Shown: piece after piece, positions 16,682-25,355 of the stretch
Numbering within the stretch: the stretch's first letter is position 1
Layout of the letters: each line of letters opens with the position of its first letter
Assembly: GCF_002097715.1 (NCBI RefSeq)
Contig: NZ_CP020738.1
Span: 372,001-436,000 of the forward strand
DNA from: Burkholderia ubonensis subsp. mesacidophila
GTDB lineage: Bacteria > Pseudomonadota > Gammaproteobacteria > Burkholderiales > Burkholderiaceae
DNA: 64,000 bases
Direction of reading: 5' to 3'
The notes under the pieces: generated by a model
Seen by the model: the letters and a program-made list of their open reading frames with translations, nothing else
The model's database searches: none
Told to the model about the DNA's origin: nothing
Made by a program: the position numbers and the translations under genes

Positions 16682-18040
16682 TCAATGCAGCTTGATCGAC
16701 GGCTGGTTGCGACGCTGCAGCCAATGGCCGAACGCTTGAAGCAACGCGCGCGTCACGCCGTGCACGCTGAACAGGTGCTTGCGATAGAGAAAACGGTACA
16801 GGCCGGACGCGGCGAGACCGTCGACGATCAGCGAGCGCGAGCGCATGCCGAGCTCCGCCTGATAGACCGCGCCGGCCTGGCCGAGCGACACGACGGTGCC
16901 GGCGTCGCGGAACGTGAAGCCGGCCACCGGCTTGCCGGACAGCCGTCGCGCGAATGCGTGGCTCAGGTACACGGCCTGCTGGTGCGCGACCTGCGCGCGC
17001 GGCGGCAGGAAGCCGTGCGCGCCCGCGGACGGGCAGGCCGCGCAATCGCCGAACGCGAACACGTGCGGATCGTCCGGCGTTTGCAGCGTGTCGGTCACGA
17101 TCACCTGGTTCGCATTGTTGAGCGCGATGTCGCCAATCGTCCGCAGCATTGCGGGGCCGGCCACGCCGGCGGCCCAGATCGTGATGTCGCTTGCGAGCCG
17201 TTCGCCGGTCGCGGTCACGATCGCGTCCAGTCCGACTTCCGCGACGCGCGTGCTCGTCAGCACGTCGACGTGCAACTCGCGGAGCTGCGCGTGCATGCGT
17301 GCGGAGAGGCGTTCGTCGAGCACCGGCAGCACGCGCGGGCCGCCTTCGATCAGGCGGATGCGGACGTCGCGATCCGGGCTCAGCGCCTTGAAGCGATAGG
17401 CCGCGAGCTGATCGACCGCATGCGTGAGCGCGGCGGCGAGCTCCACGCCGGTCGCGCCTGCGCCGATCACGTTGATGCAGACGGGCGGCGCGCGCCGGTC
17501 CGGCTGCCGTTCCGCGAGATGGTTGGCCTTCGCGCACGCGGCGAGGAACTTGCGGCGAAAATCCTCGGCCTGCTCGACGTTTTCGAGCGGGAGCGCATGG
17601 CGGGACGCGCCCGGCACGTTGAAGAAGTTCGTCACGCTGCCGACCGCGAGCACCAGATCGTCGTAGTGCACGTCCCGCGGCGGCAGGATTTCCGAGCCGT
17701 CGCCGTCGAGCACGGCGCCGATCGTCGCGACGCGCCGCACCCGGTCCACGCGCTGCAGCTCGCCCTGAACGAACTGGAAGCCGTGCCGCTTCGCTTGCGC
17801 CGCGTATTCGATCGTGTGGCTCGCCGGGTCGCGATGCCCGGAGGCCGCCTCGTGCAGCAGCGGCTTCCAGAAATGCGTCGGAGAACGATCGACGAGCACG
17901 ATGTCCGCCAGGCCGCGCCGCCCGACGGCGTCGCCGAGGCGCGTCGCCAGTTGCAGGCCGCCGGCGCCGCCGCCGACGATCACGATGCGTGGAACGCGCG
18001 TCGCGCGATCCGTTGCTGGGGGGAAGAGGGGCATGGCCAT
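16682..18040 (-). CDS. ndh: Type II NADH:quinone oxidoreductase
   Basis: 452 residues. FAD-binding GGGAGG in the first 30 residues, then DRSPTHFWKPLLHEAASG typical of NDH-2. A second dinucleotide fold VIGAGATGVELAAAL binds NADH, and FAFGDCAACP near the C-terminus is the FAD-closing motif. Downstream of it lie AHQQAVYLSHAFARRL and amphipathic helices that dock on the inner face of the cytoplasmic membrane. The enzyme oxidises NADH and reduces ubiquinone without pumping protons. A strong terminator follows, and a LysR gene is divergent upstream. Confidence 0.92.
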   Translation of the reverse strand: MAMPLFPPATDRATRVPRIVIVGGGAGGLQLATRLGDAVGRRGLADIVLVDRSPTHFWKPLLHEAASGHRDPASHTIEYAAQAKRHGFQFVQGELQRVDRVRRVATIGAVLDGDGSEILPPRDVHYDDLVLAVGSVTNFFNVPGASRHALPLENVEQAEDFRRKFLAACAKANHLAERQPDRRAPPVCINVIGAGATGVELAAALTHAVDQLAAYRFKALSPDRDVRIRLIEGGPRVLPVLDERLSARMHAQLRELHVDVLTSTRVAEVGLDAIVTATGERLASDITIWAAGVAGPAMLRTIGDIALNNANQVIVTDTLQTPDDPHVFAFGDCAACPSAGAHGFLPPRAQVAHQQAVYLSHAFARRLSGKPVAGFTFRDAGTVVSLGQAGAVYQAELGMRSRSLIVDGLAASGLYRFLYRKHLFSVHGVTRALLQAFGHWLQRRNQPSIKLH

Positions 18041-18140
18041 GAGAGGCTCCTCGTTGTTGTCGATACGGATGACAGATTTCGAGATACGACGATATAGTTC
18101 GGCATCCGCTCAGACAATTTAATGTTTATCGCCGACCCAT

Positions 18141-19094
18141 ATGTATTCACTTATAGGAAAGACCGCGACGTTCCGGCAGCTGAAGGCGCTGGACATGATC
18201 GCGCGGCTGGGCAGCGTGTCGCGCGCCGCGCAGGAACTGAACCTGACGCAGCCGGCCGTGTCGCTGCAGGTCCGGCTGCTGGAGGAGTCGGTCGGCGCGG
18301 CGCTGCTGCAGCGGGTGGGGCGCGGCGTGCAGCTGACCGCGGCGGGCGAGATCGTCGCGCGTTATGCGCGCGAGATCCTGCATCTGTGGAGCGAGGCGGG
18401 CGACGAAGTGGCGGCGCTGACCGGCGAGCTCGGCGGCACGCTGCGGATCGGCGCGATCACGACGGCCGAGTACCTGATTCCGCCGTTGCTCGTCAAGTTC
18501 ACGGCGACGCGGCCGCACGTGAAGACGTATTTCAAGGTCGGCAACCGCGACGACATCATCCGCATGCTCGCCACCCATGAAATCGATCTCGCGGTGATGG
18601 GGAGCCCGCCGAAGGAGCTGCGCACCCACGCCGTCGAGTTCGCGAAGCATCCGATGGTGTTCGTCGCGGCGCCGGGACATCCGCTGATGCAGCGCAAGCG
18701 CGTGTCGCTGAAGGATCTCGAATCGGCGCACCTGCTGGTGCGCGAGCGCGGCGCCGGCACCCGGACCACCGTGGAGAGCCTGTTCAAGTCGTCGGGGTTC
18801 AAGTTTCATGTGGGCTCCGAACTGTCGAGCAACGAGGCGATCAAGCAGATGGCCGAGGCCGGGCTCGGCGTCGCATTCCTGTCGCTGCATGCGTGCGCGC
18901 TCGAATTGCGCACGGGCCTGCTGGGCCAGCTGCCGTTTCCCGGCAACCCGATCGAGCGCGAATGGGTCGTGGTGACGCTGGCCGACCGGCGGATCTCGCA
19001 GGTGAACGGGCTGTTCCGCGATTTCCTGATCAAGCAGGGCGCGCCCGTCATCGACGGCGCGACGGTGGCGCCCCACGAGCGGCGCCGCAAGTAA
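18141..19094 (+). CDS. LysR-family regulator, CbbR-like
   Basis: 317 residues with an N-terminal helix-turn-helix (GSVSRAAQELNLTQPAVSLQVRLLEE) and an effector domain with SSNEAIKQMAEAGLGVAFLSLHA and LRTGLL, close to the CbbR/CysB-like subgroup. The start ATG 18141 has no strong ribosome site. It is read divergently from ndh, about 100 bases away, so control of ndh is a reasonable guess. No CO2-fixation genes are nearby, so a CbbR role is not implied. Confidence 0.88.
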   Translation: MYSLIGKTATFRQLKALDMIARLGSVSRAAQELNLTQPAVSLQVRLLEESVGAALLQRVGRGVQLTAAGEIVARYAREILHLWSEAGDEVAALTGELGGTLRIGAITTAEYLIPPLLVKFTATRPHVKTYFKVGNRDDIIRMLATHEIDLAVMGSPPKELRTHAVEFAKHPMVFVAAPGHPLMQRKRVSLKDLESAHLLVRERGAGTRTTVESLFKSSGFKFHVGSELSSNEAIKQMAEAGLGVAFLSLHACALELRTGLLGQLPFPGNPIEREWVVVTLADRRISQVNGLFRDFLIKQGAPVIDGATVAPHERRRK

Positions 19095-19201
19095 GGAGCG
19101 CCGCTCATCGGTTTTTCCGATGACTGAAATCGCCGCGACGTCCCTACTCGCGCGCACGGCCGCCGGCTACCGTGACGATTCCGTTACTGCCGAGGCCACA
19201 C

Positions 19202-20461
19202 ATGTCCAAGCTGAACCTGAAACTGTTGGGTCCGTGCCTGCTCGCGATCGCGATCGACGCGATGGGGTTCGGGCTCGTGTACCCGATCATGGCGGCGATC
19301 TTTTCCGATCCGCGCTCGGGCGTGATCGGCGCCGACACGCCGGCGCACCTGCGCAACTTCTACCTGGGGCTCGGGTACGGCGTCTATCCGTTCTTCATGT
19401 TCTTCGGCTCGTCGCTGATGGGCGAGCTGTCCGACCGCTACGGCCGCCGCCGGATCATGCTGCTGTGCGTGTTCGGCCTCGCGTTCGGCTACCTGCTGAT
19501 GGCGCTCGGCGCGCTGCTGCCGAGCATCGCGCTGCTGCTGGCCGGGCGCGGTCTCACCGGCCTGATGGCCGGCTGCCAGGGCATCGCGCAGGCAGCGATC
19601 GCCGATCTCAGCACGCCGGAGAACAAGGCGTACAACATGAGCATCATGTCCGTCGCGTTCAGCGCGGGCGTGATCGTCGGCCCGGTGCTCGGCGGCCTGA
19701 CGTCGGACCGCACGATCGCGCCGTTCTTCAACTACGGCACGCCGTTCCTGCTGGTCGCCGCGCTCGGCGTCGCCTGCGGGCTGTGGACGGCGCGCTGCTA
19801 TCGCGACGCCGTCGCGCCGGCCGGCGGCGCGCGCATCGACCTGCTGCTGCCGGTGCGGATCATCTGCGAGGCCGGTGCGCACGGCCGCGTCGCGTGCCTG
19901 TCGGTCGTGTTCTTCCTGATGCAGGTGGGCTACGGGCTGTATCTGCAGACCATCATGCTTGCGCTGCAGACGCGCTTCCAGTACACGAGCGCGCAGCTCG
20001 GCCTGTTCAGCGGCCTGATCGGCCTGAGCTTCGTGTTCGGGCTCGTGGTCGTCGTGCGGCTGATGCTGAAGGTGTGGGGCGTCGTCGAGATCGCGAGGAC
20101 GGGGCTGCTCGTCGCCGGTGTGGGCCAGCTGCTGTCGGCGCTGTTCCCGCATGAAGGCGCGCTGTGGGCGCTCGGGATGGTGGTCGGCTGCTTCGACATG
20201 GTCGCCTATACGACGATGTACACCGCGTACTCGGACGCCGTCCCCGAGGACCGCCAGGGCTGGGCGCTCGGCGTCGCGGGCTCGGTGATGGCGATCGCGT
20301 GGGTCGTGACGGGCTTCCTGACCAACCTGCTGCCCGTGCTGGGCGAGCTCGGCCTGCTGACGGCGGGCGGCCTGAGCTTCGTGCTGAGCTTCGCGGTGAT
20401 GACGGCGTACGGCCGACGCTGGGGCGCGCCGCCGGTGCGGGCCGGCGTGCAACGCGTATAG
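19202..20461 (+). CDS. MFS transporter, Tet/DHA1-type
   Basis: 419 residues from ATG 19202 (GAGG nearby; the frame is open further upstream). Twelve hydrophobic spans; motif A appears as GELSDRYGRRR between TM2 and TM3, and motif C as SVAFSAGVIVGPVLGG in TM5, the antiporter signature. It is probably a proton-driven drug or metabolite exporter in the inner membrane. The substrate is unknown. A LysR gene follows 46 bases downstream on the same strand. Confidence 0.87.
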   Translation: MSKLNLKLLGPCLLAIAIDAMGFGLVYPIMAAIFSDPRSGVIGADTPAHLRNFYLGLGYGVYPFFMFFGSSLMGELSDRYGRRRIMLLCVFGLAFGYLLMALGALLPSIALLLAGRGLTGLMAGCQGIAQAAIADLSTPENKAYNMSIMSVAFSAGVIVGPVLGGLTSDRTIAPFFNYGTPFLLVAALGVACGLWTARCYRDAVAPAGGARIDLLLPVRIICEAGAHGRVACLSVVFFLMQVGYGLYLQTIMLALQTRFQYTSAQLGLFSGLIGLSFVFGLVVVVRLMLKVWGVVEIARTGLLVAGVGQLLSALFPHEGALWALGMVVGCFDMVAYTTMYTAYSDAVPEDRQGWALGVAGSVMAIAWVVTGFLTNLLPVLGELGLLTAGGLSFVLSFAVMTAYGRRWGAPPVRAGVQRV

Positions 20462-20507
20462 TGCGCGGACACGGCGCGTGCCGTTCACTGCCACTACCGG
20501 GGAACCT

Positions 20508-21431
20508 ATGGATTTGCTGTCCGCGATGCGCATCTTCGTGCGGGTGGTCGAGCGCGGCAACCTGTCGCGCGCCGCGCGGGATCTCGGCCTCGGCCAGCCC
20601 GCCGTCAGCGATCGCATCGAGCGGCTCGAACGGCATCTCGGGGTCCGGCTGCTCCTGCGCAGCACGCGCGCGGTGTCGTGCACGGACGAAGGCGCGCTGT
20701 TCTACCAGAAGAGCAAGGTCGTCCTCGACGCGGCGGACGAAGCGCAGGCCGCGGTGACGCCCGGCGACGACGCCGTGCGCGGGTGCATCCGGATCGCCGC
20801 GCCGCACGGGATCGGCGAGGTCGTGCTGCCCGGCGTGCTGGCGGCCATCCGCGAACGGCATCCGAAGCTGCAGATCGATCTCGTGCTGAACGACGCCGTC
20901 ACCGACCCGGTGACCGAGGGCGTGGACATTTCGCTGCGGCTCGGCGAGCTCGGGACCGGCAACTTCGTCGCGCGCCGGCTCGGCCACGTGCGCCGCGTGC
21001 TGGTCGCGGCGCGCGCGTATGTCGACGCGCACGGCCGGCCGGCGCAGCCGGCCGATCTCGCCGCGCATCCGTTCATCCGCGTGGCGGGACTGTTCGCCGA
21101 CGGTCAGCTGCGGCTCGCGCGCGCGTCGGACGCGCCGCGGCCGACGCCGATCGATATCGTCGTCAGCACGAGCCATTGGCGGCCCGCCTACGAGATGCTG
21201 GTCGGCGGCGCGGGCATCGGCGTGCTGCAGGAACCGGTGTGCGGCGACGCACTGGCGAGCGGGCGGCTCGTCGAGCTGCTGCCCGGTCATACGGTGCCGG
21301 GCTTCGAGCTGCACGCGCTGTATCCGGTCGCGCGGTCGGTTTCGGCGAAAACGCAGGCCGTGATGAAGATCCTGGAAGTGCATCTGCATCCGGCGTTCGC
21401 GGCGGACGCGGCGCGGTTGCGCGAAGCTTGA
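20508..21431 (+). CDS. LysR-family regulator
   Basis: 307 residues from ATG 20508 (MDLLSAMRIFVRVVERGNLSRAARDLGLGQPAVSDR). An in-frame ATG at 20478 is less typical for the family. The C-terminal effector domain follows the CrgA-like layout (HGIGEVVLPGVLAAIRERHPKL, GVDISLRLGEL). It may share a transcript with the MFS gene ahead of it and converges with the old-yellow-enzyme gene, separated by 12 bases. Confidence 0.88.
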   Translation: MDLLSAMRIFVRVVERGNLSRAARDLGLGQPAVSDRIERLERHLGVRLLLRSTRAVSCTDEGALFYQKSKVVLDAADEAQAAVTPGDDAVRGCIRIAAPHGIGEVVLPGVLAAIRERHPKLQIDLVLNDAVTDPVTEGVDISLRLGELGTGNFVARRLGHVRRVLVAARAYVDAHGRPAQPADLAAHPFIRVAGLFADGQLRLARASDAPRPTPIDIVVSTSHWRPAYEMLVGGAGIGVLQEPVCGDALASGRLVELLPGHTVPGFELHALYPVARSVSAKTQAVMKILEVHLHPAFAADAARLREA

Positions 21432-21443
21432 GCGCGCGCCGCG

Positions 21444-22679
21444 TCAGGCGCCCGCGGGGTTCCACTGGCGATACCGCTGCGTCAGCCTGCGCGTGCGGAG
21501 CTGGTCGAGCACGAGGCTCAGGACCGGCGAGTAACGACGCCGCGGTTTCTGTCCCGCCCCGATCGCGCGCAGGCTGCGCTTGACGAGCGCCATCGTGGCC
21601 AGCCCGGCGGCGGCCTTGTCGCGCCACCGGACGTGCACGGCGGGCGCGTCGATCACCTGACCGTCGCGCCAGCGCTGCGGCAGGTCCGGGACGGACGCCA
21701 GCGCGGTCGCCATGCCGACCACCGCGACGCCTTGCTCAAGCACGGCTTGCGCAACGGGTTGCCGGCGAATGCCGCCGGTCGTCATCACCGGCATCCGGGC
21801 GACCGCGGCGATGTCGCGCGCGAACGAGAGGAAATAGGCTTCGCGCGCGAGCGTGCGGCCGTCCGCGGTGCGGCCCTGCATCGCCGGGCTTTCGTAGCTG
21901 CCGCCGGACAGTTCGACGAGATCGACCGGCAGTTCGTTGAGCTGCAGCACGATCTGCTTCGCGTCGTCCTCGGAAAACCCGCCGCGCTGGAAGTCCGCGG
22001 AATTGAGCTTGACCGCGACGCTGAACGCGGCGCCGACTCGCGCGCGCACTGCGCGCACGACCGACATCAGCAGCCGCGCGCGGTTTTCCGGCGAGCCGCC
22101 CCAGTCGTCCTGGCGCCGGTTGGTCAGCGGCGACAGGAACTGCGAGATCAGGTAGCCGTGCGCCGCATGGATCTGCACGCCGTCGAAGCCGGCCGCCTCG
22201 GCCGCCGCCGCGGTGTCGGCGAAGCGCTCGATCACCTCGTGGATCTCGGCTTCGGTCATCTCGCGCGGCGTCGCGATCAGCTTGCTGTGCCGGCCGAGGT
22301 CGACCGGCACGGCGGACGGCGCCCAGCCGTCGCGGCCCATCGCCGCCAGCACCTGTCGCCCGGGATGGTTGATCTGCATCCACACGCGCGCGCCGTGCCG
22401 GCGCGCCGCGGCCGTCCACGCGCGGAACGGCTCGAGCGGCGTGTTGCGCTCCAGCACGACGCCGCCCGGGCCGGTCAGCGCGCGTCCATCGATCATCACG
22501 TTGCCGGTGATCAGCAGGCCTGCGCCGCCCGCGCCCCACGCGGCGTACAGGCGCTGCAGCGCTTTGCCGGGCAACTGGCCCGGGTCGGCCATGTTTTCCT
22601 CCATCGCGGCCTTCGCGATGCGGTTGGGCAGGGTGGCGCCGTTGGGCAGCGTCAGCGGGGTAAAGAGCGATGTCGTCAT
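21444..22679 (-). CDS. NADH:flavin oxidoreductase, old yellow enzyme family
   Basis: 411 residues. A TIM-barrel FMN enzyme: LPNRIAKAAMEENMAD at the start, WMQINHPGRQ, the AAGFDGVQIHAAHGYLISQFLSPLTNRRQDDWGG signature with the substrate-binding HxxH-type motif, then MTTGGIRR for the FMN phosphate. The iron-sulfur and NADH domains of the long family members are missing. The family reduces activated alkenes, quinones or electrophiles. Its promoter is the MerR-type site at 22712-22742, so it is likely induced by the divergent regulator in response to an electrophile or redox compound. Confidence 0.9.
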   Translation of the reverse strand: MTTSLFTPLTLPNGATLPNRIAKAAMEENMADPGQLPGKALQRLYAAWGAGGAGLLITGNVMIDGRALTGPGGVVLERNTPLEPFRAWTAAARRHGARVWMQINHPGRQVLAAMGRDGWAPSAVPVDLGRHSKLIATPREMTEAEIHEVIERFADTAAAAEAAGFDGVQIHAAHGYLISQFLSPLTNRRQDDWGGSPENRARLLMSVVRAVRARVGAAFSVAVKLNSADFQRGGFSEDDAKQIVLQLNELPVDLVELSGGSYESPAMQGRTADGRTLAREAYFLSFARDIAAVARMPVMTTGGIRRQPVAQAVLEQGVAVVGMATALASVPDLPQRWRDGQVIDAPAVHVRWRDKAAAGLATMALVKRSLRAIGAGQKPRRRYSPVLSLVLDQLRTRRLTQRYRQWNPAGA

Positions 22680-22711
22680 GGGAAGACCTGTTCGGTACGC
22701 GTGATCGGCCT

Positions 22712-22742
22712 ATACTAGGTTTCAAGTCGACTTGAAGGTCAA
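22712..22742 (-). promoter_or_regulatory. MerR-type promoter/operator with 19-bp spacer
   Basis: On the minus strand -35 TTGACC (22737-22742) and -10 TAGTAT (22712-22717) are separated by exactly 19 bases. The spacer contains the perfect 16-bp palindrome TTCAAGTCGACTTGAA (22721-22736). The overlong spacer with a centred dyad is the defining architecture of MerR/SoxR-activated promoters. It drives the old-yellow-enzyme gene and overlaps the upstream region of the merR gene. Confidence 0.88.
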
Positions 22743-22747
22743 GCACT

Positions 22748-23224
22748 ATGAAAATCGGGGAATTGGCCGCACGGACCGGCATGACGACGTCCGCCATCCG
22801 CTTCTACGAACAGAGCGGCCTGCTGCCGCCGGCCGGCCGCGGCGCGAACGGCTACCGGATCTACGACGAGGCCGCGGCGGAGCGGCTGCGGCAGATCCAG
22901 CTCGCGCAGCGGCTCGGCTTCTCGCTGGACGAAATGCGCGGCGTCGCCGAGGACATGGACGCGTTCGCGAAGGAGGGCCTGCTCGTGCGCATCGACGAAC
23001 GGTTGCGCGAGATCGACGCGCTGCGCGCGAAGCTGGACGGGCAGCGCGGGGAGCTGCAGCGGATCCGCGACACGCTCCAGGCCGAGTGGGAGGCCGGGCG
23101 GTGTCTCAAGGTGGAAGCGTTGCAGGCGGAAGCGCCGGCGGCGGCCGCGAAGGGCCGGCGCGCCCGGCGGCCGGCGCCTTCGCCCGATTTCGGCGGGCGC
23201 AGGAAAGCGGCCGGCAATCTGTAG
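22748..23224 (+). CDS. MerR-family regulator
   Basis: 158 residues. N-terminal winged helix MKIGELAARTGMTTSAIRFYEQSGLLPPAGR with RIYDEAAAERLRQIQLAQRLGFSLDEM, then a dimerisation coiled coil around residues 80-115. The tail is Ala/Arg-rich and basic, with no metal-binding cysteine pair. There is one Cys (in AGRCLKVEA), so it probably senses an organic or redox signal rather than a metal. It should twist the 19-bp-spacer promoter of the divergent oxidoreductase gene into an active form. Confidence 0.9.
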   Translation: MKIGELAARTGMTTSAIRFYEQSGLLPPAGRGANGYRIYDEAAAERLRQIQLAQRLGFSLDEMRGVAEDMDAFAKEGLLVRIDERLREIDALRAKLDGQRGELQRIRDTLQAEWEAGRCLKVEALQAEAPAAAAKGRRARRPAPSPDFGGRRKAAGNL

Positions 23225-23292
23225 CGCGTTGCGCCCGGGTCGCGCGGCGATGGCCGACGCGGTTCCGTGCGATCGCTTTTCGGCGGCGCGGG

Positions 23293-23817
23293 TCAGTTGA
23301 TCCGGTCGATCGTGTCAACGGCGCTTGCCAGCACCGCGCGCGCCTTGTCGCGCCGCCGCCGTGCGAGCCGTTCCGCGCCCGTCTGCCGTTCGTGCTCGCC
23401 GGCGATGAACGCCTGGATGTCGGGGAGCCGGCGGATCGTGCCGCGCGAGCCCCACTGGCCATCCGGCATCTCCATCGGAAAGACCCATACGCGCGGCGCG
23501 ACGTCCTCGTGCGTGCCGCCTTCGGCGCGCACGACGGCCGCGGTGATCTCCCTGACGAGCGTTTCCCGAGCGGCGTCCGTGTATTGCCCTTCCGGCACCG
23601 TCGGCACGATCCGGTAGCGCGGCCGCGTCGACGGCACACCGCCCACGAACGTGGCGGCGGGGCGGTGCAGGAAGAGCACGGACACGCTTTGCGCGTTCGC
23701 GTTGTCCGGCTCGAAGCCTTCGGCCCGCAGCAGGATGTCCGTCATCTCCTTGAGCAGGCGCGCCTCGGCTTCGGGCGTCAACGCGTCCTGCGGAATCAGT
23801 GCGTCGATCATAGGCAT
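23293..23817 (-). CDS. Tautomerase-superfamily protein
   Basis: 174 residues. Begins MPMIDALIPQDALTPEAEARLLKEMTDILLRAEGF, a beta-alpha-beta start with a proline after the initiator Met, the position of the catalytic base in this superfamily. A second similar half begins PRYRIVPTVPEGQYTDAARETLVREITAAVVRAEG. It therefore looks like a fused two-domain tautomerase of the MIF/4-OT superfamily. The second half is followed by a poorly conserved Arg-rich tail. The substrate is unknown. It is divergent from the AraC-type gene 102 bases away. Confidence 0.72.
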   Translation of the reverse strand: MPMIDALIPQDALTPEAEARLLKEMTDILLRAEGFEPDNANAQSVSVLFLHRPAATFVGGVPSTRPRYRIVPTVPEGQYTDAARETLVREITAAVVRAEGGTHEDVAPRVWVFPMEMPDGQWGSRGTIRRLPDIQAFIAGEHERQTGAERLARRRRDKARAVLASAVDTIDRIN

Positions 23818-23919
23818 GTCGATGGTCCTTCGTCAGTGGTTGGGACGAGGCCATCATCGCGCTTGCGCCGCGTCGCGGCGAGTGGCAGGATCGCCATTCT
23901 CCAAGGGAATTCAGACAGC

Positions 23920-24951
23920 ATGGCCATCGTCCGCATCTGGGTCTACGACGGGATCCTGGCGTCCGGCGTCGCCGGCCCGATCGACGTGTTCAACGCCGCG
24001 AACAGCCTGGGCGCGGGCGACCTTAAGTCGTCGCGGGAGCTCGTCTGGCGCGTCGAGTCGCTCGACGGTCTCCCGGTGCGCGCCGCCTCCGGCCAGGCCA
24101 TCGCGGTGGACGGGCGCATCGACGCCCGCAAGCGCGCCGACGCGATCCTCGTGACCGCGCCGTTCGTCGCCGACATGGACACGTTCCTCGCCCGCGCCGA
24201 CCAGGTGCGCGCGCTGTCGTCCGCGCTGCGCCGCCAGCATCAGGCCGGCGCGCTGCTCGCGTCCTATTGCACCGGCAGCTATCTGCTGGCCGAGGCCGGG
24301 CTGCTCGACGGCCGGATTGCGACGACCCACTGGGCGAGGGCGACGGATTTCCTGCGGCGCTACCCGAAGGTCGAACTGCGCGCGCATGAAGTCCTGACGG
24401 AGCAGGCCGGCATCGTGTGCAGCGGCGCGGTGACGTCGTATCTCAACCTGGCGCTGCGCGTCGTCGAACGGCTCGCCGATCCGCTGCTGGCGGCGCGCGT
24501 CGCGAAGCTGCTGCTGATCGACGTCAATCGCGCATCGCAGGCGTCGTACGCGACGCTGCTCGACGACCACGGGCATACCGACCCGCTCGTCGCGCGGGCG
24601 CAGCGCCGGATGGAGGCGACGCTGCGGCAACGGTTCCGGCTGGCCGACCTCGCCGCCGAGCTGGCCGTCAGCGAGCGGACGCTCAACCGGCGGTTCCGGC
24701 AGGCGGTGGGCGATGCGCCGCTGGGGTATCTGCAGACGCTGCGCGTCGAGGTCGCCAAGCGCTTGCTGGAGGCGGGCAACGTCAGCCTCGATGCGATCGG
24801 CGAGCAGGTCGGCTATGTCGATCTCAGCACGTTCCGGCAGCTGTTCAAGCGCAAGACGGGGCTGTCGCCGCGCGAGTACCAGCGCCGGTTCGCGCAATCG
24901 CTGGAACCCGGCGCGGCGGATGATGCCGTCGATCGTCCGGCGAGGCGGTAA
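23920..24951 (+). CDS. GlxA-type AraC-family regulator
   Basis: 343 residues from ATG 23920; the frame is open further upstream but lacks family similarity there. The N-terminal DJ-1/PfpI-like domain has VYDGILASGVAGPIDVFNAAN and the nucleophile-elbow-like ASYCTGSYLLAEAGLLDG. The C-terminal AraC DNA-binding domain has two helix-turn-helices (LADLAAELAVSERTLNRRF and LDAIGEQVGYVDLSTFRQLFKRKTGLSPREYQRRF). Probably an activator; its divergent tautomerase gene is a natural target. Confidence 0.9.
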   Translation: MAIVRIWVYDGILASGVAGPIDVFNAANSLGAGDLKSSRELVWRVESLDGLPVRAASGQAIAVDGRIDARKRADAILVTAPFVADMDTFLARADQVRALSSALRRQHQAGALLASYCTGSYLLAEAGLLDGRIATTHWARATDFLRRYPKVELRAHEVLTEQAGIVCSGAVTSYLNLALRVVERLADPLLAARVAKLLLIDVNRASQASYATLLDDHGHTDPLVARAQRRMEATLRQRFRLADLAAELAVSERTLNRRFRQAVGDAPLGYLQTLRVEVAKRLLEAGNVSLDAIGEQVGYVDLSTFRQLFKRKTGLSPREYQRRFAQSLEPGAADDAVDRPARR

Positions 24952-24957
24952 CGCACC

Positions 24958-25164
24958 TCAACCGATCCCGAAGTCGTCGTTGCTGTCCGGGATCGAATTC
25001 AGCAACGACTCGAACCATCGCCACCCGACGATGCCGAGCGCGAATGCGCCGGCTGCGGCGAATGCCGAGCGGACGGCCCGGGAACCGTTTCGCGGTTCTT
25101 TCCGCGGCGACTCGGGCGGCAGCGGGCCGGCGAACGCCGTTCGCCGCGAACAGCAGGATTGCAT
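24958..25164 (-). CDS. Small hypothetical protein with one membrane segment
   Basis: 68 residues from the ATG at 25164 (MQSCCSRRTAFAGPLPPES). The C-terminal third has a hydrophobic helix AFAAAGAFALGIVGWRWF and an acidic tail SNDDFGIG. An upstream in-frame start at 25275 adds 37 unlikely residues. No family recognised; a small tail-anchored or inner-membrane peptide is possible. Confidence 0.4.
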   Translation of the reverse strand: MQSCCSRRTAFAGPLPPESPRKEPRNGSRAVRSAFAAAGAFALGIVGWRWFESLLNSIPDSNDDFGIG

Positions 25165-25355
25165 GACGGTCTCCGCAAGGGTCGAATGCCCCGATCGTAG
25201 CGAGCCGATCGCGCGCCCGCGCGCATGCAAGGATCGCGCGAACAGAATCGGATGATCGTTTTCGCGTCGTCGCACGACGCGCGGCCGGCGGCAAGCGCGC
25301 CGGCCGAATCGGCGTCACAATGCGCATTCGATTCGCGACTTGACGAGACGATGCG

